Shown here: positions 13,871-28,500 of the stretch, piece by piece
Position numbering within the stretch: position 1 is the first letter of the stretch
Layout: each line of letters opens with the position of its first letter
Source of the DNA: Dasyornis broadbenti
Lineage: Eukaryota; Chordata; Aves; Passeriformes; Dasyornithidae
Direction: 5' to 3'
NCBI GenBank assembly: GCA_013397935.1
Contig: VZRN01011464.1
Location: 533,105 to 597,104 of the forward strand
DNA: 64,000 nt
The notes under the pieces: model-generated
What the model was told of the DNA's origin: nothing
The model's input: only the letters and a program-made list of their open reading frames with translations
The model's database searches: none
Position numbers and translations under genes: made by a program

Positions 13871-16800
13871 CTGTTGCTCGATCTTAGCAAAGGAATGGAG
13901 CTTATGCAACTCCCTTACAGCCCTTTCTTGCTGAATTGGGTATTGACAGAAGAAAGCAGTTTTCTTGAAAAGTGCCTTTGATAGAAATGCAAGAAGAGGC
14001 TGAACTCTACACAAGGAGAACATTTTTCAAAATTTATTTCTAATATTACTTTGAAAATAATCAAGATAGACAAAGAAGCTAGTGAGACTATCAGAAAACA
14101 TAATTTCTTTTCTCTAATTTCCCATGTTAATAAACCCCTTGTTACCTGTAGTGAAGAGTGACCATGAGTTGTTCTTAGTACTTACTGGAGAAACTATTAC
14201 CTAATCTGCTGTGTTGAATTTCTACAACTTGAAAAGGCAAACAATTCCACTTTACCCACTAGTTATAACTACATAGAACATAGCAAAAACAGGATGTGGC
14301 AAAGCGAGCATGAATTCTGCCAGTGATAGATCAATCATAGTGATTCTAGATAACAGCAATAGTGAAGGATGTATATAAACCCCCAATCTAATATACGTAT
14401 TTGTGAGTCCTCTAGTAGAAACAAAAAATTACTTTCTGCAAGTTATTTGCTTGGTGATGAGAACAGGAAAATCAGTAGCATGAAGTAATGAAACTCCTCC
14501 AGGTTGGTTTCAGTGCATTAACAAGTAGGAGCCACATAACATTATAAGGCCTCATCAATAAAAATAGATAATTTACATTGTTTAGGTTTTAGAGAGCAGT
14601 TGATTACTTACAGCTATATTTTCTTTCGTTCATCATAGCTGATGTATTAAAAAACAAAGTATTTAGGTTAGAGCCATTAATATAGTTCCTAATTATCTAA
14701 CCAAACCATGACGCAGTGTAATGACTCAAAGTAGCAAATCTCTGTGTAATTAACACTGAACATCACTACATCCTTTACTTCCTCTCACAGCGATAAATAC
14801 AAGCATACAATTAATTCTGTTTCTTATACATACAAAGATGAAGCATATACTTCCCTACACCCCTTAGTCCTCAGTATTTTCCTCAGAAAAGGCCTCGGCA
14901 GACAGGTCACACAAGCTGTAACAGGGTATGAGAAGACCACACTACCAACAACATTTTCAAAAACTTCCACGCACTTGAAAAGTCTAATCCTCTAGCTATT
15001 TCCCAAAAAATTCACTTTGCATCTTTAGTTTACTGAGATTCCCTCACCTGAACTCAAAATCCCTCTTGAAAGTATGAAGTTAAGGAAGTACCAAGTTGTA
15101 TGGAAAGACTGAGGAGCAATTGGATAAGGATAAACCCAAAAGTGACTGACTAGTTGCCTCCTCAGCACACATGAAGTTGAAGAAAACACTCTAAAACCTG
15201 CATGCTATTTCTTTTTTAATAGGTTACATGGCAGATTTGATTCAAAACCTCCAGAAAAAATGTTTTGAAAGGCATGCATGTTTGGGATACCAAAATTTAG
15301 ACTTCGTATTTGTTTCACCATTCAATGATAGAAAGAATACATATTGCAAAGACTTCTGTAATTTTAAGCTAGGCTTAAAAGTGGACTTCAATTATTCCGA
15401 CATGACTGTCCAGCTGAAAGAAATTTGTTTTGAAGTTTCCTTCTAATTAAAACCCCATTCATTCTATCTGAAATCACTAACTTAATTTGTACCTAAACAT
15501 TTAAATTGCATCTCAAGTCGTGACTTGACACCAATTAGTTGGCCAAAAATGTGGTGGGAAAAAAAGCAAAGCTCTGTCACACTGAAGTCAACACTGCTTT
15601 TATTCACAGACTTCTACTTAAATGAATGATTTAACTTTAAAAGCACAAACTAAATCCAGATCTTTCGGAAATACATACTGCAACTGATTTAATTCTGAAG
15701 TATGTTGTCGCAAGGCAAAATATCTTTACATAAATAAACTTAAAGCCAACCTGCTTTAAGCAAACTACTGATTTGAAATACGGACAAGCACAATTGATTA
15801 AAAAACAATATGGCAAACTTTTCCACCCATGAGAACTTCAGCAGCTCATGTGAATCAAAACCAGATCACCTCAGTAACCTGCTTTTAAAAGGCAAATAAG
15901 CACAAATAAGCAGTGTGACTAATATTTACTAAACTAATTCCCTATTTCACCTTTTGAATTTCAAAATTATTTACCTCATGTATCATTTTAATTATTTTTA
16001 CAGTTCATTCCCAGAGAACCTCGATGCTGGGAAATTAATTAATGGACACAATAGAAGAACTGTCAGCATTGTTTAAATATAATTTCAGCACTAGCCTCAT
16101 TTACATGTATGCCTTTATTCTAAACAGTGGTACTGCTGAATTTTTTGTATGACATTGTTAGTTCATTAAAAAGAGCACAATTATATCCTTCTCTGCAGAT
16201 ATTCATGGGTTATCAAATCTGCTGAAAACCATGCTCAAGACAATCACTAGAGCTTTTAGTCCACTGATTTCAAAGATACTGACACAATTGTGTAACAGTT
16301 ATATCATTGTTTAAGAAATTGGCTTTAGCTTTATCATATTATTAGCTTTAATAAAAGTTATGAAATTGATACTTCAAAGCAGACCTACAGAAAGTAGAAA
16401 GAGCTAGTCTACCATTTCACAACTAAAAAAGATAATGTGAATACCTCTACACATATATATCACATATTTGTACTGAAAGACTAAAGCAAAATCTAAATAA
16501 CAGTATTAGAAATAATGGCTGCTTATTCCAACTTCTTATCAAATAACAAGAAAGGGCTTACTGACACACTGCCAACACATAATTCAAAGAACCCTCTCAT
16601 GAAGTATGTTTTAGGCTACATAAGTCACTTCTAGATAGGCAGGTTCTCGTGTGCCTTCCCGAACAAAGTTGGTGGCTTGATTACCATGAACTTTAAAATA
16701 AAATATTCCTGGTCATTTGAGCAAAGCATATTAAATAATCCAACAAAGACATTGCTGAATTCTTGTTCAGCAAATAAAAACTCTACAACCTCCGAATTCC

Positions 16801-19800
16801 TACTTCTGTGAATCAGGGGGTGATTACATCAATGTAATGTAGAAGTTTTGTGAAGACTTCTTATTAGATTGACGTCTATACCAGCTTCTTGTGTATTCTA
16901 AGAAAGACCTATTTTCTTCTTAATAATAACAACAAATGAATTTTCAAGCAAGCTACTTCAACAACTTTTTCTTTCTTTCAAGGAACATAGCCTAAGAGCT
17001 GAGAATTAACAAATATTTCACGTGTTCAGTCACATGTTTTCTAACAGATGGTCTTGTTGACTAAGATGATAAGTGGAAATACCAGCAAGGTATTTAGTAA
17101 TAAGCACGAGATATTGTCTTCCTTCCCTGTTTTCCGAGTTAATCCTTACAAGTTATGTAGGCATGACAGAGTTAAGTCATGACACAGTCAAGAACATCAT
17201 CTAATTTTCGAGCACAACTATTATCAAGATATTCAATACACATCACTGGCTGCTTCCCCTGTTATCATTAAACCACAATACATTCTACACAACAAGAAAC
17301 AAGGAACAAAATCTTTAATTTCTGATCACCTTTATTCCTGTTAGAGGCTAGGAAATAGTTGGGACTGGTATTTTCCTCCATTTGCTGTCCTGCAAAAATC
17401 TTATGCATGAAAGCACTGTTTTATTGCAGAGCAACACTGTCTGAATTAGTCTCTACTTACAGATGGCAATTTGCCTGAATGCCCGATCTTTGTGATGATG
17501 ATTTAATTATACCAACCTTTTTGTGACCATACGAGTGCTTACAACATTCATTGGTCTGCATGCTTCACATTTCATTCAGCTTCTATTAAAACAAACTAAT
17601 AATGCCACTGAAATGAAAGTAGGCAATTGCTGAATGCAGCAGCATCTTGCCTGATTAAAGAGAAGAAAAAGTACAACATCTGAAAACATTACTCAGCTGC
17701 TCTTCAGCTACGTCCAGCACAGAGGCTCTATAGTCACGATTGTGCAAAACTGCAGGTTTATAAAAGGGTTGATGTCAAAAGCAACGAAAAGCCAACACCA
17801 TTACTCACTCCAAGTATCTGAAAATTGCTAGTCACTCAATATCACAGCTGGAAATTTTAATAATGCACGAATTTTAATTAAATTCATTAAATCCTTGATA
17901 GCTATTGCAGGAGCTTGTTCTTGTTGAAATCAATAAGACTAGCTGCTTCTTTTGTTAATACAAAAGACTCACCATGCTAATCCAAAAACGACTCCAGATT
18001 CAGACCACTTCTATTCCCATCCACCAACTGGTTAGCACACAAAGAATTAATAGTGATGATCAGGTGCAGCTTTGCTGAACTCTGATCAGAACAAGAGACT
18101 ACATCCACTAGATATGATTGCCTTTATGAGATTTAACAAAAATATTTCTTGTGAATAAAACTACAATTCTGAAGTTGCTAAATGAGTCCACAGATGCCAC
18201 AGCCTGCTCAGAACTTAAGTATCTTTTAGGACACTGAACAAAGTGAGATCTTTGATTTGAATCTTCATAAGATGCAGTCAATCAACTGCAGAACAACCAA
18301 GATAGAGTCTGCTTTAATAACAAGTCTTCACACCAGACCACTGATTGAAGACAGCAGCATAAAGCAAAAGACTCACGTGGGAATGGCGATACCTGTAGAG
18401 TTGTTGCAATCTGCTTTATCAAGGTTCTCTGGAGGCTACCTCTGATGCTACTACTCTGATCTCTGAAAAATTAAATTTCTATGTTGAACCTGAAGAGCCC
18501 TGAGCAATTAAGAGATTATTACAACAGTAACACTCTGGTGTTACTCCATCTCAGGTGTATCAGACACTAACCGTCAGTGCTTTCCTAGCAGCCACTTTCT
18601 TAGAAAAGCTCCTACAAGAATATCCAGTAGCAGTATAAATGAAGGAAAAAAAGTGGCAGAAAGTGAGGCAAAGATACTACCACCTGCATGCAACTTTATT
18701 AATTCTAATATTACCAATAATGCATTGAGATTTTCTCTGGAAAACCTTACTCCATCACAGATACAAGCACAAGGGCTTAAAAAGCTCTTGCTATACAAGA
18801 GCTTCTTCCATGCTGACAGCCTGAGGTAACATGCACAGCTTCATGTTTTTCCTGTTTGACAGGACATCACCAGACTGTGAAGTTTAAATCACTCAAATCT
18901 CTTCTTGCTGTCAATAAACATGACTTGCTGTTTTCTTTCCATCAGCTTTTGTGAGCAACTCTCCACTAATCCATGCTGACATTTAAAGGACTGAGTCTTC
19001 AGTACCAGTAGCTTGAGACACTTCCAACAGATGAGAAAGCAAACAAGAGTGCCCTAATCACTACCTCTGTCCTTAAGCAGCTCAAAATAGGGGGCCAGCT
19101 TTGATCCAAAGGAAAGCTTTCTGGATGATTTTTCTGACTGAACGCAGAATCTTCAGCTGAAATTCACAGTTAGCATCTAGTATAGTACTTCTGCAAATTC
19201 CTTTATCAAAAACTATTGACCAATTACTTTAAAGCACAATACTAGTCCCACTGAAACAACCTGGACACTACATTGGATTCCTAAGCATCTCTCCAAATTT
19301 TCAGAAGCATTTCACTTATTTATTTTATTTAAGACTTTAAAAGAGTACATAGTGATGTTATAAATTACTCTTACTGGATTTATTTTCTATGATTATAAAA
19401 GAAAAAAATATATATGATTTTCCTCAAATCTCTTTTATTAAGTTGTAATAGGCAATAAAAAAACAATCATTAAAAAAAAAAATTATGCTGCCAGGCTTCA
19501 AGATGAATTTTCTCAACAAAATGAATGTGAGAGGACCAAATATGTTGCACAGAAACAACTCAGCCTCTACAAAATTACAACAGAAACTAAACAAAATATT
19601 ACCTACCCAAGCTGTGAACTAAAATCATGTATTTATTTATTAAAGGATGTAGCATCAAAATGTAATTGTTAACTATATCTATCCTTCAGCTTTATAATAT
19701 TTTTCAAATTAATTAAACTGATTTTTCCTTTATGATTTTGCTTATAGCAGATGAAGACTGAAGACTCCGAACTTTCAGACTTTACAATCTGACTAAACTA

Positions 19801-20105
19801 CATACCAAAATGCTGGACAGAAAGATGTAGAGCTGTATGTTCAAGCATAAATTTAAGTTAATGCCAATAATTTTGTAACTCACAAAAAATGTAAACTGCT
19901 AATACAACTTCATTTAGTACACAGCTACAAGATTTTTGACACAGCTTACTCATCCACATTTACTTTGTGTATACTGTGATTCCTTGATTCCCAAACACCC
20001 TAAATGAGTATTGAAATAGGAAAGGATATAGAAAAATTAAGTAAAAAATAAACCATATTTAATGCAATTAGATACCTCACCAAAAAACCAACACAGAGAT
20101 TTTAT

Positions 20106-20125
20106 GATGATCAATGCTGATCATC
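20106..20125. other. 8-bp inverted repeat with 4-nt loop
   Basis: The arms gatgatca (20106-20113) and tgatcatc (20118-20125) flank the loop atgc. The stem is compact and perfect, but short enough to be chance. Confidence 0.85.
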
Positions 20126-20846
20126 TAATACCATTTTGGAAAACTGTTTTCTGTACATCTTATTTTTCAGGGTAGTATTAAAAAACTTACTGGTATAAAA
20201 TCTCTCCTGTCACAGAATGACTCTGTGGAAAGATGCAGCTCACCACACTCTGACAACATCTGTAGCTCACTCCAGCCAAAACAAGGGCAGCACAGTGCTC
20301 ATAGTTGGAAGAAACACACTCTAAACCAGCAATGTGCAAAACGAGCTGCAAAACAAAATGATCAGCTCACACAAAGTTATACTGAGAATTTATACACTGA
20401 AGAGACTCCCAGAGTCATGCACCCAGGCACAGTGATAGAAACAGTAGTGGCAAACTACTAACTGATTTCAGAAGTTTTACAGTTCTTAAGGCTCGTGATG
20501 AGCTACTGAAGATGGATCTTGACCACGTTTCAAGAATATCCATTTGCCACAAAACATTCAGACAGCAAGGACTCTATTAGGAGCATTCCATGGGCTGTTT
20601 ATTTTTCATGTTATCCCACTAAAGCTTGGCTAGCCTTTGAGGGCTATAAAAATTCACTACATCCCTGGGCACTTAAACTATAAACCAAATTAATAATCAC
20701 TTCTGAAAAACAACAAGGTGCTGCTACTATGGAAACAGGTGGGAAGCAAAGATTGTTGAACACTGCTCACTGGGAGCCTACAGCGAACCAAACAGCAGAG
20801 CTCTGTTTCCATTATGGGTACAGGACCAGAGATAGAGAGAATTTAA

Positions 20847-20925
20847 AACAAAAAAACAAAACAAACAAACAAACAAAAAACAAACAAAAAAATAAACCAA
20901 AAAAAAAAAGAAAAAAGAAAAATCA
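20847..20925. repeat. A-rich low-complexity tract
   Basis: About 80 bp composed almost only of A with spaced C and a few T and G, passing from AAAC-like to poly-A with G. No retroposon body was recognised on either side. Confidence 0.85.
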
Positions 20926-23900
20926 TAGCCCAGTTAGAATAAAAGCCATGAAGTGTGCATGTGTAATGAAACAGGACTCAATACCAGAGAGGAAGGGAAT
21001 CTACAAGTCAGAAAACCGAAAATCACTTTACCACATATCTAATTTACATAATAGGTATTTAAAACTTAAAAAATAAATATACTGCAATCATACAAACATT
21101 TAGTCTGCACTTAAATATTAACTTCAGAAGTCATACAGTATCATGAAACAAAATGCTTCAAATTGTATCTTACGGAAAACTGAACAAAATCAACATCTTC
21201 AATTATAAAAATATTTGATTAAAAAGCAGGTTTTGGCTTGTTTCAAAACAAAGAAATAGCACATAATCCCCAGAATTATATTTCTTTTTTAATATTAAAA
21301 TGAAGTTAAAATATACCTAAGAGACAACTTTTCTCTGTCTGCAACCTAAGCTTTAAAAAAGTATCACCAAGGAAAGTTGTTTATACTTCTCAGAAAGGAC
21401 AGATTGATTTGTTTTCCCATTAACACACTGCTTTTCCACAGGTTTGATAAATTACAATGAACAAGGAAAGAATCCCATTAGAAAGAAGAAAACCTGTTTA
21501 TTAACAAACATGAAGATTATCAGAATTTAAAGGCTCAATCATGAAAATGCTACTATTAGTTTTGTGGCACTTTGAGCAGAATGTATAAGGGTTTTTTCAG
21601 GAACGTGAGAATTTATTAAAGGATAATCAGAAGGTACAGACTTTGTTGACCTGATTTGTATTTAATAACTTACATAAAACTAGGCAATGTTATCTGGAAA
21701 TTTTCATCATAACATTTTGCAAAAAATAAGAAAGAAAAATTGACTGTATTTAATTGAAAAAGCAAGAAAGCACTGGCATTTCAACTGTTATCTCTATTGT
21801 CCTATCTACTAGACCATGTTTCCTCTCCAAAATACTAATTTCTGACTAGAATGCAAAAACCTGCTGTATAGTTATTTGTATCTATTTAGCTTATTCAAGG
21901 TATTATTACTATTTCCTAAGTCACTACATAAAACTTGCATTTTCAATACTATTTATTGTGTTTCATAAAAGTTCCATTAGAAACAAATTCAGAGCAAATA
22001 TAAATTGGAGGCACAATTTCCATTTATTACTTTTCATAATACCTTTTTCATTCAGAGGTATCAACACAATCTACGGAATTACTGCAATTGTTCTCAAAGA
22101 CAGATAAAGGAAAAAAATAATCACAGCACGCAATTATTGGAATCTACCAAAATCAAAGGAATATATAGTAGAGGTTATACAATACAATATACAGTAATCA
22201 TATGGATATTTATGATGATCCAATTGAAGAGTATTGTAAAAGATTATGACCTGTTTTCATTTTGTGGGGGTTGTATTCCTTTTCAAAAACAGACACCAGG
22301 AGGTCAGGATAATGTCTCCAGAGGAAAAGTGAGATCCTGTAGGAGCTTCCCTTCAGAGCAATTGAGGAAGGAAAGTTCCAGGGGACCACAGTGAACACCA
22401 GAAGAAAAACTACTGCAAAGAACTGGGGATCCACACCAACCAGAGTAAGAAAGAATGATGAGAGGATCAGGAAGCAAACAGAGTTTGATAAAAGGAATCT
22501 TGTAGAGGCCAGAGAGGGCTCTGAGGAGTTTGCTAGGATTCAGAAAGTCATTTCTGAATGACACAGCTACTGCAGTGTTTTGGTTAGGATTCCAAGCATT
22601 CTTTTGAAACACATTCTCACATACAGTCACGTACTGAACCATGGCTGAGGCCAACCTGAAGTTTTATTGAGCACCCAGGGTCTTGTCAGAGGTAGTACTT
22701 GCAGTTATGAACTATCCTTTTGCACATGGAAGTCTTCTTGCAGTTTTATTTATCTCCTATTCCTTCATTACTTAAAAGCATAACAGAAAAAAATGAGAGT
22801 CAGACTGGGAATTTCATGCAATATTTTCCCATACACTCCCCCTCTGCAGGAAGAAACAATCAGACACAAAGCATTTTAGTTTCAAAAATGTTCAGCCAAA
22901 CTAAACCACAGAAGAGCCTTCAATTTTATCTCAGTCATCTGTTTCATTTATAAGCAAAGAATGCTCCATGTACTGCAATAAATTCAAAGCCTTCAATCTG
23001 TCTCCTGTCGTAAGAAAAACGAGAATGTTGCTGTACAAAAGATGGGAAAAACTATGAATTTCCATTAATTCCTGAAGTGGCCAAACACCTTTTGACTCCA
23101 GACTAAAGCAGAATATCATGCCCAATTTCCTTTATGCTGATATTCAAAAAAGGAGAACTAATACAGACACAACTCCAATTATCACTTAAAAAGGGACATT
23201 TCTCAGAACCTGGTAAACATTTATGACACAATTCTTAGCACTCTGAAGTCAAATGGACACCGCCATCTTCCCTCTAGGAAAGGAAAGCATAGCTAATTCA
23301 GAATTGTTAACACATGCTCTCTTTCATAATTCAGTCTCTTTAAGAAAGCACGGACATGCACAATTGCTAGTCCAACCTCCAGCAGTAATGGTATTCATCA
23401 GTAATCTTCTTGTGAGCCTTTACAATGGCTCTAGTACTTGACTTCAATCAGCTGTAAAGCTCTTTTATTCTGTTATCACATCAGTGTGAGGGAATGAATG
23501 CCAAGGATTGAATGCCCTCCTAAAGGAGCGCAGTCATGCTGTTAGAATAGCAATGAGCTTCATCTGACACTGCTCAACACGTTCTTTCACACTCCCTCAC
23601 TCTCGCAGAAAAACACATGCATGACAAAAATAAATATCTGCTGAGTAGGAATGCTAAGAAACAAATCTACAGAATAATATACTAAATAGAGCATATCACA
23701 GTTTAATAGAAAATTGGAAGTTGATATAAAGGATGCAATTAATAGACAACTGGCAGCAGTTGTGTTCCATTTGTCAGAGGAAAAGGATGAGTGGAATAAT
23801 TATGCGACTAGTGAGAAAGACTCAGAATTTCTTTACAGAATGTCTCATCTATTAATACTCAATTCTTCTCAAGCACTTTTTATTTTTGCTGATGCAAAGA

Positions 23901-25429
23901 CCTAAGCACAGACTTGTTCTTAATAATTTTAATGATGTGAAGAAAACTAGAGGTTAGATCAAAAAAATGGATGATTGTTGATATTGTAAGTAGGATCTTT
24001 TGGTAGCTCAACCTGTCTCCCTCCACTGTCCAATGTTGTGTACATGGCTTCAGCCAAAACAAGGGGATAAGTCTGATACAAAATCTCTGCAGATATGCCC
24101 CCAGAATCCCCACTGCCATATTCACAAAGCTATGAGACAACTCATGAAGGTAATTGAATTGTCATTCATAACTTAATACTGCTTTCAGGACAAACTCAGA
24201 GTTTTTTACTTTTATTTCTGTAATTTCAAATACATCATCAACACTCTACCATGAAAGTAAGCTATGCTTTAGCAGCAAAAATAAAAAGTGCATTTTTTCT
24301 AGCTCACATACATTAGTGGCTATTCAGTTATAAAGTGCTTTCCACAAATTTAAATTTCAATAGTTAGTTATGCTAAATTCCACTTTCTGAACAGCTATAA
24401 AGCACTGTCTTTCCTCTAGAAAGATTATTTCTAATAAATATTTTTTAAATATTTCAATCAAAATTTATTTTCACAATGATATGGAAAAATCTACGCAATC
24501 TTGTAGATAAGATAGAATGGCTGAAAGGCAGAAAGACATCAGAAAGCTTGGCAAAGAAAATTAATCAATGAACCCAAGAAAACTTAATTCTTTTTGTAGG
24601 ACATTCTCTTTTAAATCAGCACTAAGCTGCAAGTCCATTAATTCTCTAAATTTTATACCTCATAATCACAAACCCAATGGGTTTATGCTTCTATTTCCTG
24701 ACAGTCACTAAGATATTCTGACTTTCTCCCTTCAGTTAAAATGTTTATATTAAAAAGGAATAATCTTCCTTGCACGAGAGCTTATTTAAATTCCTGTGCT
24801 GCTCCATAAAGGATGAAGGATGGAGCTGTAGACTGTGAAATGCCTTTGTGTTTGACCAGAAGCAGATTATTTCAATAGTGCACGACACTCTACAGTCCAT
24901 TTTAGAGTGAACAGGAACACAGTGAAATCTCTCTGCTGTGAAGTATGCCAGCATCAACTCCAGCCTGGAGAAACAGAGAATGACTTTTGTGCTTCTTCTC
25001 AGGAATAAGGCATTGATGTGGCAAGTGAATGAGGCTTCTGAACACTGTTTTCAGAACACGAACTGACGTGTCAGTACACCAGAGATGCAATAAAACTAAT
25101 GAGTGACTCAACTGATCACATTTTCTTGAGAAACGACACTGATCCAGTGACATAAACAGTAACTTTTCCAGTAGGAATGTGTTAAATAGTTTCCTGCACC
25201 TCTCAATCATGCTTGTAAAAAGATCAAAACTCAGGATGAAGCTCTACAAAACACTTTCCCCAGTGAAAGTATATAGCTAAAATTGTGTCTGCAGTGGTGC
25301 TAGACTTTAGTATATAGTATTTTGGTGCCACCCTTTCCCAGTAATGAAAAGAAGAGAAGGCATCAACAGAAATCAGTAAAGCATTGATGTTTTGTTTTTT
25401 TTAGTGTAGTTGAGCAAAAAATTTACCAT

Positions 25430-25502
25430 AACGTGGTCAGGTAGTTGGACTAGATGACCATTGTAGATCTCTTCCAAATGAACTATTCTATTATGTTCTA
25501 TT
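25430..25502 (+). mobile_element. CR1 LINE fragment, 3' terminal end only
   Basis: The segment contains gttggactagatgacc followed by a form of the 'gtaggtcccttccaa' motif and ends in attctattatgttctatt. This is the usual 3' end of avian CR1 elements, which lack poly-A and finish in short ATTCTAT-like repeats. Only the extreme 3' end remains, as expected from 5'-truncated insertion. It is oriented opposite to the host gene. Confidence 0.85.
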
Positions 25503-28500
25503 AACATCATCACAAAAAACAGACTGCACATGCAGTCAGTAAAACTGTGTCACTTCTCATGTAGAAATGGGCCAGAAACGACTGCTTCTAACATGATCAC
25601 ACAAGCTATTCCCTGCCTCCTCTCACAACAGCGTGATACAGAACTCTCCAGCCCTACCCAGCTCCCTGCACCTTGCCTAAACTTAATCATGTCTAATAAA
25701 CAATAAAGTTAAATTAGTAAAGGATCCTCCTCACAGCCATAGGCAGAGGGAAAGAAACTAATGGCAGCTGAGATACCACAAGTTCAATCCCCTCACTGAC
25801 AGGGGAACAAGAAAGCACTCACAATTCACACTTGCTTTCAGTGAAAAGCATTATTCAAAAGAACTAGGCTGCACCAAAGGTAGACTGCAAGAAGACATAG
25901 GCTTGATCAGATAAAGACCTCTCAAGGTTGTTAACAGACTGTTTCAACACAACATTAATGAACTCATGGGCATCAGTTTCAGGATTATGTGTGAGATTAA
26001 ACTTGTTTTAGCACAGGTATGCATGATTCCACATGTGCTCATCTTCACACTTCCAAGAACTCCTAAATATGAAGAGTTTTATGATTCAGGATTTATTTGC
26101 ACTTCTGAAAGCAACGAAGCAGAATAGGGGCAAGAAGAAAAAGAAATTACTGCATTGGTGAGTAAAAACATTTAATGAAGATTTAACTCTACGAAGTCTA
26201 CTTTTCTACTGATACTAGCAGAATTTTTGGAAATGACACTAGGAAAAAATATTTATACCAACAAGCTGATTAATCTGAATAAAAGCTAAGGCAATAAAAT
26301 GCATGGAGTAGCTTATAAATTCAAACGCATCTAAAAGAAAACAGATAGTCATTACATTTTAATACTCAAATAAGTAATTGTTAAATTCCTCATTAAAAAG
26401 TGCTATACAAGACCTATTTACTACAATGAAAGTACCTGCAACAGTACTCTGACTTTGCGTAATTTTCCGTTAATTACCTAGACTAAGCAATACTTTGGAA
26501 AACTCAATAATGTGGTATTTATATAAAGGAACAACTTGGAAGAAAACCAAATTTCCAAATGGTTTTAAATTACTCAAAAAGATGAAAGAATTTTTTATCT
26601 TCCCTTCATTTTCCAAGCAGTTATTTGAGGGATCAAAGCATGTTAACACAACTGTTTTATTTAGAAATATTAAAAACAAGACAACTCATCTCTCCTACAC
26701 TTTGTTCTCCCCGCTTCATCCCTGCTCCCCTGCTGGAGGAATAACATTAGGTTTTGTTAATGCTATTAAACAATATAAATGACTTGTCCATAGTGGAAAA
26801 CTATCATGCTTAAAATTAAAGAAATATTTATTTCCAAATATATGCACTCCTGGCATTTTAACAGCAGTTCTATATGTGTTTATGTTTTGTGAAGAACAAA
26901 ATGCTTCTGATATGAATAATGTGGAACTAAATAAGACAAATTATTAAAAAGTGGATTACTGGAAACACTGGAGGTCAAAATGGATTAGGAGACCATTTGC
27001 ATGAGACTAGGAAGAAGAAGCAGTAAAGAGAGAAGATGAACAAAAAGCAGGTCTTTTCTCTCTGAGCAATATTAACACCTAGAGGAAACCACTTTGCACT
27101 TTGAGTAAGTTTATTAACACAAAACAATCTACCTACCATAATCCCATTAAAAATAAGGGCTTTGATGAATAATTGTTTAAAGGCTTTCTTGACTTAATTA
27201 GAAGCAAAGATATAATTTTCCTGTAATACAAATCAGATTATATTTAAATATTAAAATATTAAAATTATAAGTATTCATATGAAAAATCTTTAATATTTTT
27301 ATCTTTTTTTTTTTTCCTTGATAGTTTCCTCTGCTTATTTATTTGTCAGCAAATCAAGGCACCTGCTGACCCGGACTGAATGAAGAAGCCACGTCTCCTC
27401 ACAGATCTCTTCCTATATTTGAAGTTAGGAAACAAGGAAGTTAAATTTTCCTACTGTGGTATATTGCCAAGTGCTCAAATACAAAATACGTGGAAGGAAG
27501 AGCAGAAAATATATTTGAAAAATAAAAGAGGACACATTTAAGAGTATTGTTTTTAAATAAAACAAACAAGGAGGACATATTTAAGAATACTGCTTTTAAA
27601 CAAATTTACATAGAAAATGCAGATATCAATATCTCAAAAATTGACATGTTGCATTCTTCTATTTAAATATGTAAATTAGTAGAAAAATTCATTATCCATA
27701 TTGTAAGCTTAAAAATACTGTGAACAAAGAAATGCTGCCTGATTTTGCATGTCAACTTTGTACTCCTTAGACCCCAAAGGTAACATAAAACATTCCAAAC
27801 ATGATGTGGTTATGAAAAAACACAGTGCCGTGCATGAGAAGAAAGACTGTCTTGAATCACATAGAATTTGTAAAAAACTGTAAAAAAATAGTATCTTCTT
27901 CAACCTTTCTAACCTAAACATATTTTCCTGTGTGGAATTTATGCAAAAGCTATCAACACAGCTTCGTTGTCCCAGTATGGCCACTGTAAAAGAATCTAAG
28001 TTGAATATCTTGTCCTTGACAGTTAAGAGTAAGGGAAAATTCAAGAAAAGTGCAAGGTTTAGGTAACTTCTTCCCATCCACCAGCATCTTAGCACAGAGG
28101 TATCTTGACCCAGATACTGGAACCTGTTTCAATTCCTAATGATAGATTTTTCTTTCACAAGTTTGCTCAGTCCTTTTTTGAATGCAAATAACAATCAGGA
28201 CCCACGGAGTGTTGTGGTAGAGTTCAACAATTAAACTGTGTCCTATGTAAAGATCTTGGGCTTGAACCTGACACCAGTTTTGAAATGTGACTAAACTTTT
28301 CCCTATGTCACATGTACTTTGTACACCTGTGCTACATTCCCCTCTCAATCTTTTTTTTTTTCCCTTAGGCAAAGGAGTCTTGAAGCACCAATCCTTCACT
28401 TTTACTTATTCTTGACTTCCTCCAACCTGTTCCATAGCAACACCACAGATTTATGTAATGGCAAAATTAGGCTCTCGTTCATTCTTCACTCTGACACTTT

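Larger units (their letters stand above)
8606..25420. other. Intronic stretch without recognised repeats or genes
   Basis: About 17 kb of AT-rich DNA. I see only low-complexity patches (for example A-rich at 12799-12830 and 20847-20925) and short hairpins at 9717-9749, 10561-10586, 13837-13870 and 20106-20125. A block at about 22250-22680 is richer in G and C and is open on both strands, but it matches no protein I know. Old, decayed repeats below visual recognition are likely. Confidence 0.6.

Noticed and set aside
20211..20260. Possible CR1 3' end suggested by gtcacagaatga
   Set aside because: The next CR1 landmarks (ggttggaaggga, tccaacc) are missing, so the short match is probably chance.
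22005..22394. 129-codon plus-strand open frame
   Set aside because: It overlaps an equally long minus-strand frame, matches no known protein, and has a composition that changes along its length with the local base content.
27709..28095. 128-codon minus-strand open frame rich in Phe, Leu and Cys
   Set aside because: It has no known family and no splice support. The composition is what AT-rich intron gives by chance.
28342..28420. Strong pyrimidine tract followed by cccttag on plus, resembling an exon acceptor
   Set aside because: It is on the strand opposite to the host gene, the following frame resembles nothing known, and no donor partner was evident.
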